Made by a program: the position numbers and the translations under genes. Positions 1-9,163 of a DNA stretch of 64,000 nucleotides are shown one piece after another. The notes below the pieces were generated by a model. The model was not told the DNA's origin. It searched no databases and worked only from the letters and a program-made list of their open reading frames with translations. Location: contig JAPLDK010000011.1 of the NCBI GenBank assembly GCA_026391775.1, positions 1 to 64,000 on the forward strand, in the 5' to 3' direction. The number at the start of each line of letters is the position of its first letter. Position 1 is the stretch's first letter. The DNA is from Bacteroidota bacterium. GTDB lineage: Bacteria; Bacteroidota; Bacteroidia; Bacteroidales; FEN-979.

Positions 1-80
1 GAATTACGATTACCGGTCTTTGTCAAATTAATAAGAAACTCACGATCTTTGGATTTTAATTTAAATATTTCTTTTGTCAT
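1..80 (-). CDS. Transposase N-terminus, IS630-like (cut by window edge)
   Basis: Only the first 26 codons are in the window. They start at ATG (80-78) and read MTKEIFKLKSKDREFLINL followed by TKTGNRN. A short Lys/Glu-rich start leading into a helix-turn-helix is typical of IS630-family transposases, where this segment begins the DNA-binding domain. A canonical Bacteroidota promoter lies just upstream. The element end falls near 137-139, where the sequence changes abruptly into a glycosyltransferase reading frame. The family assignment rests on a short N-terminus and could be wrong; that it is a mobile element gene is more secure because it interrupts a conserved gene. Confidence 0.5.
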   Translation of the reverse strand, partial: MTKEIFKLKSKDREFLINLTKTGNRN

Positions 81-101
81 CGCTTTGCGGTTTTAATACC
101 A

Positions 102-132
102 CAAAGATAATGTTTCTAAACTAATTTGTCAA
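102..132 (-). promoter_or_regulatory. Bacteroidota-type promoter of the IS transposase
   Basis: On the minus strand TTG (132-130) is followed after 20 nt by TATCTTTG (109-102), an exact TAnnTTTG -7 box, about 22 nt before the transposase ATG. It lies inside the IS end and points away from the polysaccharide genes. Confidence 0.6.
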
Positions 133-139
133 GACACTA

Positions 140-856
140 GGGTATAAGGCAATCCAGGTACACCGGACAGCAAAGAACCAGAATACTGCCTTTGCTGTGC
201 TTGATACTGTCAGTGAAGAAATTAATAATCAGATATTCCGTAAAGGCCATTGGGTACTTGGCCTTTCATCAGCATTGATCGGATCGGGAATGGCTTTTGA
301 CTACCTCTTGTTCAAAGATTATATTACCAGTATGGATTTTATTCTCGGCGAAGAAAAGGAACTGGAAATGAGAATGATCAAAGACCAGATCAAGATCGCC
401 TATGTGAATGACGCCATCGTGTATGATGAGAAAGTACAAAAGTCAAACGTATTTATGGTGCAGAGAGCCCGCTGGCTTGCCACTCAGTTTATTTTTGCAA
501 AGCTCTACTTCTTTCCCGGGATCAAAGAACTGTTTACAAAAGGTAATATTGATTTCCTGGATAAAGTCATTCAGCAGTTGTTACCTCCAAGGATATTTCT
601 TCTGGGCTTTCTGATATTGTTTTCAGCTTTGTCATTGTTCATCAATCCGCTTTTATATACATGGGCCTGGCTCATTCTTACTATCGTATGTATCCTGACC
701 CTGATGTTTTCTACTCCCCGGAGGTTTTACAATTTTAAAACCTTTAAGGCCATATTCCTTCTTCCTAAAGGATTTTTCATGATGCTGCTTTCACTGACCA
801 GGATCTATAAGGCCAAGAAAAAGTGGGACCATACTGCCCACGGTTTGGAAAACTGA
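140..856 (+). pseudogene. Glycosyltransferase family 2, 5'-truncated by the IS
   Basis: The open frame runs from the IS junction at 140 to the stop at 856; a GTG at 197 could restart translation but would give a 219-aa fragment without the nucleotide-binding half. What remains aligns with residues 157 onward of the intact neighbour: the acidic acceptor-side site (GEEKELEMRM), then QRARW, a match to the QxxRW motif of processive GT2 enzymes, then three C-terminal membrane segments. The GT-A half with the DxD motif is missing, so the product cannot be an active transferase by itself. The gene was probably disrupted recently, because the remaining frame has no stops or frameshifts. Confidence 0.8.
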
Positions 857-888
857 TATTCTTACATTGTTAATAGAAAACCGGGCCA

Positions 889-2073
889 ATGCAAAGTTGC
901 CACCAAATCATCAATGTCTTTCAGATAATGATCTTAGCTTATCTCGGTGGCAATGCATTATACCTTCTTTTTTTTGCACTTTGCGGTTTTTTTAAACCAG
1001 AAAGCAGGCAAAATGCATTCAACAGATTCAGGCATATTACAATAGTGATCACGGCTTTCAAGGAAGATCTTATCATGGACGCAGTCATCAAATCGGCCTT
1101 ACAACAGGATTATCCGGGCGAAATGATCGAGATTATGCTTATTGCAGATACATTCAGCGAGGAGTCTCTTCAGCGGCTCAGTCACTATCCCATTAAACTG
1201 ATTGAAGCCAGATTCGAGGAAAGTACTAAAGTTCAGTCTTTGAAGCTTTCCAATGCAAATTTAAATGACAAAACCGAGGTTGTTGTGATCCTCGATGCAG
1301 ATAACCTGATGGAGATGAGTTTCCTCAGGAAACTGAACCTTTGTTTTGATTCAGGGTTCAGGGTTGTACAATGCCATCGTTCAGCCAAAAATACAAATAC
1401 ACCTTTCGCGCTTTTAGATGCAATCAGTGAGGAGGTTAACAACAACATTTTCCGGAGTGGGCATGTGGCCGTTGGCCTTGCATCAGCCCTGATCGGCTCT
1501 GCAATGGCATTTCATGCGGATGTTTACAAAAAATACATCCCTCAGCTTACGGCAGTGGGCGGCTTTGACAAGGAACTTGAACTGAAATTATTGAGAGACG
1601 GTATTTTCGTTGCTTACCTTGAAGATGCTTTTGTTCTGGATGAGAAGGTCCAGACTTCAAAAATTTTTTATAAGCAAAGAAAACGTTGGATGACTGCACA
1701 ATTCGTCTACTTTGGAAGAGATTTCTTTCATAGTCTCTGGGCTCTTATCAAGCACGGGAACATCAATTACTTTGACAAAACTTTACAGTTTTCTTTACTT
1801 CCGAGGGTTTTATTATTAGGGATACTTGGCATGATCAGTGTTTTGAATATCTTCATTCATAACCCTGTTTTCAACTGGCTCTGGCTTGGAGCTTTAATTG
1901 CCTGCACGCTTTCTATCCTTATCTCGACCCCTAATCATTTCTACAGGAAAGAAACCATCTATGCAGTGCTTTACCTGCCTATGGCTTTTTTCCTGATGTT
2001 TTCACTGCTGTTTAGAATTCGTAAGACAGATAAGCACTTCATCCATACAGAGCACGACATTCAGACACCATAG
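889..2073 (+). CDS. Membrane glycosyltransferase family 2 (processive type)
   Basis: A 394-aa inner membrane enzyme predicted to transfer a sugar from an activated nucleotide donor onto a growing surface polysaccharide. One membrane segment (about residues 10-35) precedes the GT-A domain. The donor and metal site is seen as VVILDADN (DAD at 136-138), an acidic catalytic site as GGFDKELEL (about 224-232) and QRKRW (263-267) as QxxRW. Three hydrophobic segments follow (about 305-325, 328-347, 358-376). It is a clear paralogue of the truncated gene just upstream, 32 nt away, and is followed 12 nt later by a GT4 gene. Family and membrane topology are secure; donor, acceptor and linkage cannot be told. 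Confidence 0.88.
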   Translation: MQSCHQIINVFQIMILAYLGGNALYLLFFALCGFFKPESRQNAFNRFRHITIVITAFKEDLIMDAVIKSALQQDYPGEMIEIMLIADTFSEESLQRLSHYPIKLIEARFEESTKVQSLKLSNANLNDKTEVVVILDADNLMEMSFLRKLNLCFDSGFRVVQCHRSAKNTNTPFALLDAISEEVNNNIFRSGHVAVGLASALIGSAMAFHADVYKKYIPQLTAVGGFDKELELKLLRDGIFVAYLEDAFVLDEKVQTSKIFYKQRKRWMTAQFVYFGRDFFHSLWALIKHGNINYFDKTLQFSLLPRVLLLGILGMISVLNIFIHNPVFNWLWLGALIACTLSILISTPNHFYRKETIYAVLYLPMAFFLMFSLLFRIRKTDKHFIHTEHDIQTP

Positions 2074-2085
2074 AAACGATATACT

Positions 2086-3225
2086 ATGCGCATAGGAATT
2101 GAAGGACAGCGTTTATTCAGGAAAAAGAAGCACGGGATGGATATGGTTGCCCTTGAACTTATCAGGAATCTACAGATCATTGACAAAGAGAATGAATATT
2201 CCGTTTTTGTCAAACAGGATGAAGATCATTGCCTTCAATCAAACGCCAACTTTGAGATCGTTGAACTGAAAAGTGCCCCCTATCCTGTATGGGAGCAGTA
2301 TACACTCCCTGCTGCAGCAAAAAAAGCAAACTGCAGTATCCTTCATTGTACAAGCAACACAGCTCCCATCTATACCTCAATTCCGCTTGTGGTCACCCTG
2401 CATGATATCATTTACATGGAAAAGCTCAGCCTGCTGAGCAAGGGGTTCACCAATTATCAGAAATTCGGTAACCTTTACCGCAGAATGATAGTCCCGGGAG
2501 TGGTTAAGAAATGTAAAAAGCTGATCACAGTCTCGGAATTTGAGAAGCAACGGATTGCTGATTTCTTTCAGATCAATCCCGAAAAAGTAAAAGCAATATA
2601 TAATGGAGTAAGCGAACATTTCCATCAGGTTACTGACGAGGAAATTCTCATTAATGTAAAACAGAAATACAATCTCCCCGACCGGTTTTTCTTTTTCTTT
2701 GGAAATACAGATCCGAAAAAAAATACTATGGGTGTTCTTAGGGCATTGTCACTGTTCCTCAAGAGATCCGATGAGAAGATACCCCTGGTAATGCTTGATT
2801 ATGACCGGGAGGCACTTGCAAAACTGATCGAAGAAGTGGGTGATCCGACATTACATGACTATATTATACTTACCGGCTATGTACCGAATACGGAGCTTCC
2901 CGGCATATACAGCCTAAGCACAATCTTTCTCTACCCTTCACTCAGAGAAAGCTTTGGGATCCCAATGCTGGAAGCCATGGCATGCGGAACCCCTGTTATA
3001 ACTTCCAATACTTCATCAATGCCTGAGGTTGCAGGAACCGCAGCATTGTTTATTGATCCCTTCAAACCAGAACAGATCACTGAAAGTATTTTTAAACTGA
3101 TTGCCAATCAGGCTTTACGTGCAGAACTTGTTGCCTCTGGCCTTGAGCATGCAAAGAAATTTACCTGGAGAAATATGACACTTGGGGTGTTACAGGTATA
3201 CAGTGAAATAATGTCAAACAAATAA
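2086..3225 (+). CDS. Glycosyltransferase family 4
   Basis: A 379-aa cytosolic or membrane-associated GT-B retaining transferase. The N-terminal domain begins MRIGIEGQRLF, and the C-terminal Rossmann domain contains FFFGNTDPKKN, followed by the E-x7-E signature ESFGIPMLE and the loop ACGTPVITSNTSSMPEVAG, which bind the nucleotide-sugar donor in this family. Length is normal for GT4. It sits 12 nt after a GT2 gene and 10 nt before another transferase, so it is co-transcribed in the polysaccharide unit. The sequence resembles mannosyl- and glucosyltransferases of O-antigen and capsule loci; the exact sugar is unknown. Confidence 0.88.
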   Translation: MRIGIEGQRLFRKKKHGMDMVALELIRNLQIIDKENEYSVFVKQDEDHCLQSNANFEIVELKSAPYPVWEQYTLPAAAKKANCSILHCTSNTAPIYTSIPLVVTLHDIIYMEKLSLLSKGFTNYQKFGNLYRRMIVPGVVKKCKKLITVSEFEKQRIADFFQINPEKVKAIYNGVSEHFHQVTDEEILINVKQKYNLPDRFFFFFGNTDPKKNTMGVLRALSLFLKRSDEKIPLVMLDYDREALAKLIEEVGDPTLHDYIILTGYVPNTELPGIYSLSTIFLYPSLRESFGIPMLEAMACGTPVITSNTSSMPEVAGTAALFIDPFKPEQITESIFKLIANQALRAELVASGLEHAKKFTWRNMTLGVLQVYSEIMSNK

Positions 3226-3235
3226 TCATATCTAT

Positions 3236-4435
3236 ATGCCAACAGGAAGAGATTTTATTGTTCACAGTATTCAGCCATGGGATACTTTTGTTGCCACAGT
3301 TTTGAAATATATTACAATGGAACTGTGCAAGACAAACCGGGTTATCTTTCTTGATACTCCCCTTCAGCGGAGCTTCCAGCTTTTCAGGCGGGATGCACCG
3401 GAGACTAAGAAGTACCGCAAGGTATTCAGCGGGCAGGATACAGACTTGCTACAGATCAATGAGAACCTCTGGGTATTGTATCCAAAAACTGTTCTTGAAT
3501 CGATTAACTGGATATCTAACCCCGGACTGTTCGACACCTTAAACAAGATGAACGATAAACGTTTTGCCCGCCAGGTAAAAACAGCTGTCGACAGGCTGAA
3601 TTTTCGTGATTACGTTATCCTGAATGATACTTCCATGATCAATGGGTTTAATTTCAAGGAATTGCTTAATCCCTCAGTCCAGATGTATTTTCTCAGGGAC
3701 CATGTCACAAAGGTCGCCTATCACGCCAGGCACGGGATTCGCCTGGAGCCACTGCTGATCAAAAAATCGGATCTGGTTGTTACGAATTCACCTTACTTTT
3801 CAGATTATGCCCGGGAATTCAATCCAAATTCCCACTTCATTGGCCAGGGTTGTGATATTGATCTTTATAGAGATGATGAGGGTACTATGAAGGTTCCTGA
3901 CGAACTCAGCTCAATACCTCATCCAAGAATCGGGTATACCGGTAATCTCACAAGCATCAGGCTCGATATTGATCTGCTGGTTCATGTTGCTGAACAGCGT
4001 CCCGACTGGAGTATGGTGCTTGTAGGGCCCGAAGACCAGGCATTCAAAGACAGCAAACTCCACCAGCTTAAAAATGTGTATTTTCTTGGGGGCAAACCCG
4101 GAACAGAGTTGCCCGGATATGTTAAGGGTTTTGATGTTGCTATTAATCCCCAAATAATAAATGAGATTACCAATATCAATTATCCTCTGAAACTGGACGA
4201 GTACCTGGCTATGGGAGTACCAGTTGTTGCAACCAAGACATGGTTCATGAACTTCTATTTCTCAAATGATTCATACCTGGCGCCGACAAAAGAGGATTAT
4301 ATTATAGAAATCGGGAAAGCCCTGGCAGAAGATAGCCCTGACAAGAGGAAGGAAAGAATTCGGGTTGCCAGAAGTCATTCCTGGGCAAATTTTGTCGATA
4401 AAATCTTCGAACAGATAAAGCTTTTAAAAAAATAA
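3236..4435 (+). CDS. GT-B glycosyltransferase, first of a tandem pair
   Basis: A 399-aa protein without signal peptide or membrane segments. The C-terminal half carries a donor-binding Rossmann fold with YTGNLTSIRLDIDLL, WSMVLVGPEDQ and the conserved YPLKLDEYLAMGVPVVATKT loop, where the Glu follows the usual family 1/4 pattern (TuaH-like). The next gene is a full-length paralogue, with matching blocks such as PKTxLESI, NPNSxxxGQGCD and FDVAINPQI. The pair probably adds related sugars or acts at successive steps. The start at 3236 is the first ATG of the frame and leaves a 10-nt gap to the preceding gene. Donor and acceptor are unknown. Confidence 0.82.
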   Translation: MPTGRDFIVHSIQPWDTFVATVLKYITMELCKTNRVIFLDTPLQRSFQLFRRDAPETKKYRKVFSGQDTDLLQINENLWVLYPKTVLESINWISNPGLFDTLNKMNDKRFARQVKTAVDRLNFRDYVILNDTSMINGFNFKELLNPSVQMYFLRDHVTKVAYHARHGIRLEPLLIKKSDLVVTNSPYFSDYAREFNPNSHFIGQGCDIDLYRDDEGTMKVPDELSSIPHPRIGYTGNLTSIRLDIDLLVHVAEQRPDWSMVLVGPEDQAFKDSKLHQLKNVYFLGGKPGTELPGYVKGFDVAINPQIINEITNINYPLKLDEYLAMGVPVVATKTWFMNFYFSNDSYLAPTKEDYIIEIGKALAEDSPDKRKERIRVARSHSWANFVDKIFEQIKLLKK

Positions 4436-4447
4436 AGCCTGATAACT

Positions 4448-5638
4448 ATGGAAGATGGTGGGAATTTTGATTTTGTAATTACAAGCCTGCAAGGGATTAA
4501 TTATTCGGCTGGTTCCAATCCTGTGAACCTGGCACACGAATTTTCAAGGAAATACAGGGTGTTGTATGTCAATTATCCCGCCGACCGGATGTCGGTACTG
4601 CGCCACCGTCAAGACCCCGAGATCAGGAAAAGGATCAATGTAATCAAAGGAAAGGAAGATTCACTTGTCAAAATCAAGGACAATTTGTGGACCTTATATC
4701 CGAAAACCATACTTGAATCCATCAGCCAGATCGGGAGCAACCTGATATTTGATTTTCTGAATAAGATCAACAACAGACGGTTTGCCAAAGAGATCAGCAA
4801 GGCAGTACATACCCTCGGCTTCAGGAATATTGTAGTTTTCTGTGACAGTGACATGTTCAGGAGTTTTTATCTGAAAGATCTGCTGAAACCTGCAAAATTC
4901 GTTTATTATTCCAGGGATAATATGATAGCTGTTGAATGGTGGAAAAAGCAAGGAGTGAGGATAGAGGCTGCCCTGATAAGAAAAGCTGATTTGGCTGTAG
5001 CCAATTCGGTCTTCCTGTCAAATTATTGTAAAAAATTCAATCCTAATTCATTCTATGTTGGTCAGGGCTGTGATGTCAGTTCGTTTGATTCCAGTCTGAT
5101 CACTGACCCTCCGCCAGCTGACATAAGGGATATCAGGAAGCCAATTATCGGGTATATCGGTGTGTTGTATAAACTCAGGCTCGACATTGAAGCTATTTTA
5201 TTTATTGCAAAGCAAAGACCAGAATGGAGTATTGTTCTGATAGGTCCAGAGGATGAAGCGTTTAAAAATTCCAATCTTCATAGTCTTCCAAATGTTTATT
5301 TCCTTGGAAGCAAACCACCGGCTTCTCTTCCCCCCTACCTTAATTGTTTTGATGTTGCAATAAACCCCCAGATACTTAATGAAGTCACTATTGGAAATTA
5401 CCCCCGTAAGATCGATGAGTACCTTGCTATTGGGAAGCCGACAGTAGCGACACTGACCGAAGCAATGAGCGTTTTTAAAGATCATGTTTACCTGGCTACG
5501 TCAAAGGAGGATTACCTAAATTTGATCGGTCTCGGGCTAAAAGAAAATACTCCGGAAAAAACTCTGGCGCGCGAAAAATTTGCAAGAGGACATACATGGG
5601 AAGCTAATGCAAATGAAATATATAAAGCAATAGGATAA
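4448..5638 (+). CDS. GT-B glycosyltransferase, second of a tandem pair
   Basis: This 396-aa protein is the tandem paralogue of the preceding gene and shares its layout: an N-terminal acceptor domain, then a donor domain with IGYIGVLYKLRLDIEAI, WSIVLIGPEDE and YPRKIDEYLAIGKPTVATLT. The two copies have diverged well beyond a recent duplication, most strongly in the N-terminal acceptor half, which suggests different acceptors. Its stop codon (5636-5638) is directly followed by the ATG of the acyltransferase gene with no spacer, so translation of the two is probably coupled. Confidence 0.82.
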   Translation: MEDGGNFDFVITSLQGINYSAGSNPVNLAHEFSRKYRVLYVNYPADRMSVLRHRQDPEIRKRINVIKGKEDSLVKIKDNLWTLYPKTILESISQIGSNLIFDFLNKINNRRFAKEISKAVHTLGFRNIVVFCDSDMFRSFYLKDLLKPAKFVYYSRDNMIAVEWWKKQGVRIEAALIRKADLAVANSVFLSNYCKKFNPNSFYVGQGCDVSSFDSSLITDPPPADIRDIRKPIIGYIGVLYKLRLDIEAILFIAKQRPEWSIVLIGPEDEAFKNSNLHSLPNVYFLGSKPPASLPPYLNCFDVAINPQILNEVTIGNYPRKIDEYLAIGKPTVATLTEAMSVFKDHVYLATSKEDYLNLIGLGLKENTPEKTLAREKFARGHTWEANANEIYKAIG

Positions 5639-6298
5639 ATGGAAAATGGAAATAATACGACACAAGGGGCTGCCGTCGGAGGGTCCTTCATAAGCAGAAT
5701 AAAGGCAAACCCAAAGCTTAAGCTGTTAGTCATCAATATGCTGACTCCAAGAAACCAGGCCAGGCCAAGGTTGTGGGTGAAGTTATTCCTTAATCCTTTT
5801 AAGCATAAACGGGGTCGCCATTCCTGTATTCGCCGGAGGACCAGGATTGATGTGTTCCCCTGGAATGATTTTGTGCTTGGAAAGGATTCCACAGTTGAAG
5901 ATTTTGCTACTGTTAATAATGGAGCGGGGCCAGTATATATCGGAGAACGTTCAAGAGTTGGCTTAAGTTGTACCGTGATCGGCCCTGTCACAATAGGGAA
6001 TGACATCATGCTGGCCCAGAATATTGTTCTTTCGGGGCTCAATCATTCCTATGAGGATATCACCAAACCGATAAGCCAGCAGAAACAGTCTACCGCCATG
6101 ATCACAGTTGAGGACGAGGTTTGGATTGGAGCAAACGCTGTAATTGTTGCCGGTGTAAGAGTTGGAAAACATTCTGTGATCGCAGCCGGCAGCATTGTTA
6201 CCAAAGATGTCCCCCCCTGTTCCATTGTAGGCGGAAACCCTGCAAAGGTTTTAAAAGCTTATAACCCTGAAACAAAGCAATGGGAACGAAAGATTTAA
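5639..6298 (+). CDS. Hexapeptide-repeat acyltransferase (left-handed beta-helix)
   Basis: A 219-aa protein of the LbetaH acyltransferase family. From about residue 75 it shows repeating hexapeptides with small hydrophobic residues at each turn, as in VGLSCTVIGPVTIGNDIM and WIGANAVIVAGVRVGKHS, closing with IVGGNPAKVLKAY, the usual C-terminal turn of CoA-dependent sugar O- or N-acetyltransferases. The loop SGLNHSYEDITKPI holds the His expected as catalytic base. It most likely acetylates a sugar of the polysaccharide made by the flanking transferases. The first 60 residues are basic and poorly conserved; the ATG overlaps no other gene and abuts the upstream stop. Confidence 0.85.
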   Translation: MENGNNTTQGAAVGGSFISRIKANPKLKLLVINMLTPRNQARPRLWVKLFLNPFKHKRGRHSCIRRRTRIDVFPWNDFVLGKDSTVEDFATVNNGAGPVYIGERSRVGLSCTVIGPVTIGNDIMLAQNIVLSGLNHSYEDITKPISQQKQSTAMITVEDEVWIGANAVIVAGVRVGKHSVIAAGSIVTKDVPPCSIVGGNPAKVLKAYNPETKQWERKI

Positions 6299-6321
6299 TT
6301 TAGAACCTCAATCTGTAATTT

Positions 6322-7500
6322 ATGCTGGTCCTGAAAATTATCATCTGGGTTTTTCTTTTCATCATCTTCTATGCCTATCTGGGGTATGGAATTTTACTTT
6401 TTTTCCTGATCCGGCTTAAGCGGATTGCGAGAAAGAAAAAACCTGTCCCTATAGAAGGATACGAGCCGGAAGTAACTTTATTTGTTGCCGCTTATAATGA
6501 AAAGGACTTTGTAGATGAAAAGATCAGGAATTCCTTTGACCTGGATTACCCAGGGGAAAAAGTCAGGCATGTTTGGATTACAGATGGTTCCGATGACGGC
6601 ACACCCGACATCCTGAGAAAATATGCGGGTGTTGATGTTTACCATCAGGCACAGAGAGCAGGAAAGATAGCTGCGATGAACCGGGGGATGCAGTTTGTCA
6701 AAACCCCGATCGTGATCTTTTCCGATGGCAATACCATGCTTGGCAGGGAATCTGTAAGAAGGATTGTCAGCTTATTCAGGGATCCACGGGTAGGCTGCGT
6801 TTCCGGAGAGAAACGGGTTTTCAATAAAGATTCAGCAGCAGCAACGGAAGGAATTTACTGGAAATATGAATCCACTCTGAAAAGGTGGGATGCTGAATTG
6901 TATTCGGTGGTTGGTGCTGCGGGGGAACTCTTTGCACTCAGGACAGAATTATTCAGGCCTCTTGAGCCGGACACTTTACTTGATGATTTTATTATTTCCT
7001 TGCGGATTGCCGAACAAGGGTTCACTATCCAGTATGACCCAGAAGCGTATGCAATTGAAAATCCTTCTGCCAGCGTCGGGGAAGAGCTTAAAAGAAAGAT
7101 TCGTATTTCAGCAGGAGGCATACAGTCGGTAATACGGTTGAAGGAATTACTGAATCCCTTCCGCTTTGGCCTGCTATCCTTCCAGTATATCTCCCACCGG
7201 GTACTAAGATGGACCCTGGCCCCTCTTGGCCTTCTTATAATACTGGTATGTTCAGGCATTGTCGCCATTACAGCAGGCCCGTTCAATTTCAGCAGCATTT
7301 ATGTATGGCTTTTCTGGGGGCAGCTTATATTTTACTTAACTGCACTGTTGGGATGGTTTTTGGAAGAGAGGAAAATTAAAATCAAATTACTATATATTCC
7401 TTACTACTTCTTCATTATGAATCTTGCCGTATATCTGGGATTTGCCCGGTATATAAAGAAAAAGCAATCGGTGAACTGGGAAAGGGCGAAACGAGGCTGA
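6322..7500 (+). CDS. Glycosyltransferase family 2, membrane (poly-GlcNAc/cellulose synthase-like)
   Basis: A 392-aa GT2 enzyme. One N-terminal membrane segment (about 5-30) is followed by the GT-A core VTLFVAAYNEKDFVD, the donor residues WITDGSDDGT (about 85-94), FSDGNTML, and the acidic site TLLDDFIIS (about 218-226). The motif RKIRISAGG stands where QxxRW occurs in processive enzymes and is common in this subfamily. Two to three hydrophobic segments end the protein. It is not closely related to the pair at 140-2073, so the cluster contains two GT2 lineages. It lies 23 nt after the acyltransferase gene and 13 nt before the beta-helix gene. Confidence 0.85.
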   Translation: MLVLKIIIWVFLFIIFYAYLGYGILLFFLIRLKRIARKKKPVPIEGYEPEVTLFVAAYNEKDFVDEKIRNSFDLDYPGEKVRHVWITDGSDDGTPDILRKYAGVDVYHQAQRAGKIAAMNRGMQFVKTPIVIFSDGNTMLGRESVRRIVSLFRDPRVGCVSGEKRVFNKDSAAATEGIYWKYESTLKRWDAELYSVVGAAGELFALRTELFRPLEPDTLLDDFIISLRIAEQGFTIQYDPEAYAIENPSASVGEELKRKIRISAGGIQSVIRLKELLNPFRFGLLSFQYISHRVLRWTLAPLGLLIILVCSGIVAITAGPFNFSSIYVWLFWGQLIFYLTALLGWFLEERKIKIKLLYIPYYFFIMNLAVYLGFARYIKKKQSVNWERAKRG

Positions 7501-7513
7501 ATTAATAAAATAA

Positions 7514-9145
7514 ATGACCATGAAACAAATACCTGCTTATCTGATCTTCCTGGCCGTCCTTATACAGGTTTGCCAACCTTCATACCTTCTGGGGACGCAA
7601 TTTATTTTCGGGCCTGACAAACCTGTAATAGACGGCCGGGGCAATGCATCGGCAGTGAAACCGGGCGATACAATTTATCTCTCTGCTTCAACCCGCCAAT
7701 ATGTGTTGCTGCGTAGCCTGCACGGAACATCATCCAGGCCTATCCTGGTTCAGAATATCGGGGGGCCTGTTATTTTCACCAACTCAAATTACGGTATAAA
7801 ATTCGACACCTGTTCATGGATCAGGTGTATTGGAAAAGCTGACTCGGGATCTTATGGATTCCTCATAAGTGTAGTCAATGCAGGAGTGGCGATACAGGGA
7901 TTAAGCACTTGTATCGAGGTTGCAGGGTTTGAAATATCTGCGGCCTCATGGACCGGCATTGTTGCAAAAACAGATCCCGATTGCAGCTTTAAATCGACAA
8001 GAGGAAATTATGTCATGAGAAATATCAGCATTCATGATAACTACCTGCATGATATTACTAACGAGGGAATGTACATAGGGCACTCTTACTTTAGCGGTTA
8101 TCTATTACATTGTAACGGGAAAGATACTGTGGTATACCCACATCTTATCAGGGGTTTGAACATCTACAATAACAAGGTGAAAAATACGGGATGGGATGGG
8201 ATCCAGGTTTCCAGTGCCGATTCTGCCTGTTATGTGAATAATAATTTTATTTATCTGGACAGCCAGGCTGAGGCCAGCGGGCAAATGAGCGGCTTTCTCC
8301 TTGGAGGTGGATCTTCCTGCAATTGCTTCTCAAACTTTGTCAAAGACGGGAAAGGCGATGGCATTGATGAACTCGGCCAGGGCGGAAACTTTATTTATAA
8401 CAACCTTATTGTAAATCCCGGGAAGAACCTTACGGGTTCAGGCCAGAAACATGGTATTTACGTAGGGACTCAAACGCCTGCAGCCGGAAGGGGCTATCAG
8501 ATTGTATTTAATACCATTGTTTCTCCACGGACAAATGGTATCGATTTCCGGAGTACAGCCGCAGTAAACAGTGTGGCATTTGACAATATTATCGCCAATC
8601 CGGCAGGATCTTATATCAAACTTGCCACCGGAACAACACTTGCCCAACAGGACAATTTACAGGTCCCAAACGTAAGCGATGTGAAATTTATCAATTCCTC
8701 CAGTGATAATTATGACTTGCTACCTTCTTCACCGGCTGTTAATAAAGGTTCGGCTGTTGCAGGTTTTACATTGAACTCGGATATCATTGGCAGATTCAGG
8801 CCATGGCCGTGGAGATATGACATAGGGGCATTTGAATGCCATGATTCATCACTTCTTTCAGTTAATGAGAAAATCAATCCTGTGGGTATACAAATCATTC
8901 GTTGTTTTGTTAAATATGGGGTCTTGAATGTTTGTTTAAGCCTCGACGAAAGAGAATCTCTTTATACAGATGTATATTCATTGCAGGGAAAGCATATTTC
9001 CGCTATCTGCAATTCATTGAAAGGCCCTGGCCTGGTCGAATTTGAAAAATTTGTAGGACAGCTTGAGGATGCCTGCTATATTTGTATTTTCCGCCTTGGA
9101 GGTTGTTCTGTATCAAGAAAAATATACGCCGGTTCATTTAAATAG
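7514..9145 (+). CDS. Secreted right-handed parallel beta-helix protein
   Basis: A 543-aa protein with a signal peptide (MKQIPAYLIFLAVLIQVC; the ATG at 7520 is an alternative to 7514). Residues of about 30-440 show beta-helix rungs rich in N, G and T, for example ISIHDNYLHDIT, LNIYNNKVKNTGWDGIQV and NLIVNPGK, as in pectate lyase-like and alginate lyase-like folds. The last 80 residues resemble a degraded T9SS type A sorting domain ending in SRKIYAGSFK. No catalytic residues of a known lyase family could be assigned. Placement inside the polysaccharide unit suggests it binds, trims or epimerises the exported polymer, which is inference. Confidence 0.72.
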   Translation: MTMKQIPAYLIFLAVLIQVCQPSYLLGTQFIFGPDKPVIDGRGNASAVKPGDTIYLSASTRQYVLLRSLHGTSSRPILVQNIGGPVIFTNSNYGIKFDTCSWIRCIGKADSGSYGFLISVVNAGVAIQGLSTCIEVAGFEISAASWTGIVAKTDPDCSFKSTRGNYVMRNISIHDNYLHDITNEGMYIGHSYFSGYLLHCNGKDTVVYPHLIRGLNIYNNKVKNTGWDGIQVSSADSACYVNNNFIYLDSQAEASGQMSGFLLGGGSSCNCFSNFVKDGKGDGIDELGQGGNFIYNNLIVNPGKNLTGSGQKHGIYVGTQTPAAGRGYQIVFNTIVSPRTNGIDFRSTAAVNSVAFDNIIANPAGSYIKLATGTTLAQQDNLQVPNVSDVKFINSSSDNYDLLPSSPAVNKGSAVAGFTLNSDIIGRFRPWPWRYDIGAFECHDSSLLSVNEKINPVGIQIIRCFVKYGVLNVCLSLDERESLYTDVYSLQGKHISAICNSLKGPGLVEFEKFVGQLEDACYICIFRLGGCSVSRKIYAGSFK

Positions 9146-9163
9146 AGCATATAAAAGATAGAC

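Larger units (their letters stand above)
1..139 (-). mobile_element. End of an insertion sequence inserted in a glycosyltransferase gene
   Basis: From position 140 the + strand reads continuously as the second half of a GT2 protein (GYKAIQVHRTAKNQN...), matching GFRVVQCHRSAKNTN in the neighbouring intact paralogue at 889-2073. Upstream of 140 that similarity stops and a divergent transposase start and promoter appear. A TA dinucleotide sits at 138-139, which fits the TA target duplication of IS630/Tc1-type elements. The other end of the element and the 5' part of the glycosyltransferase lie outside the window. Confidence 0.55.
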
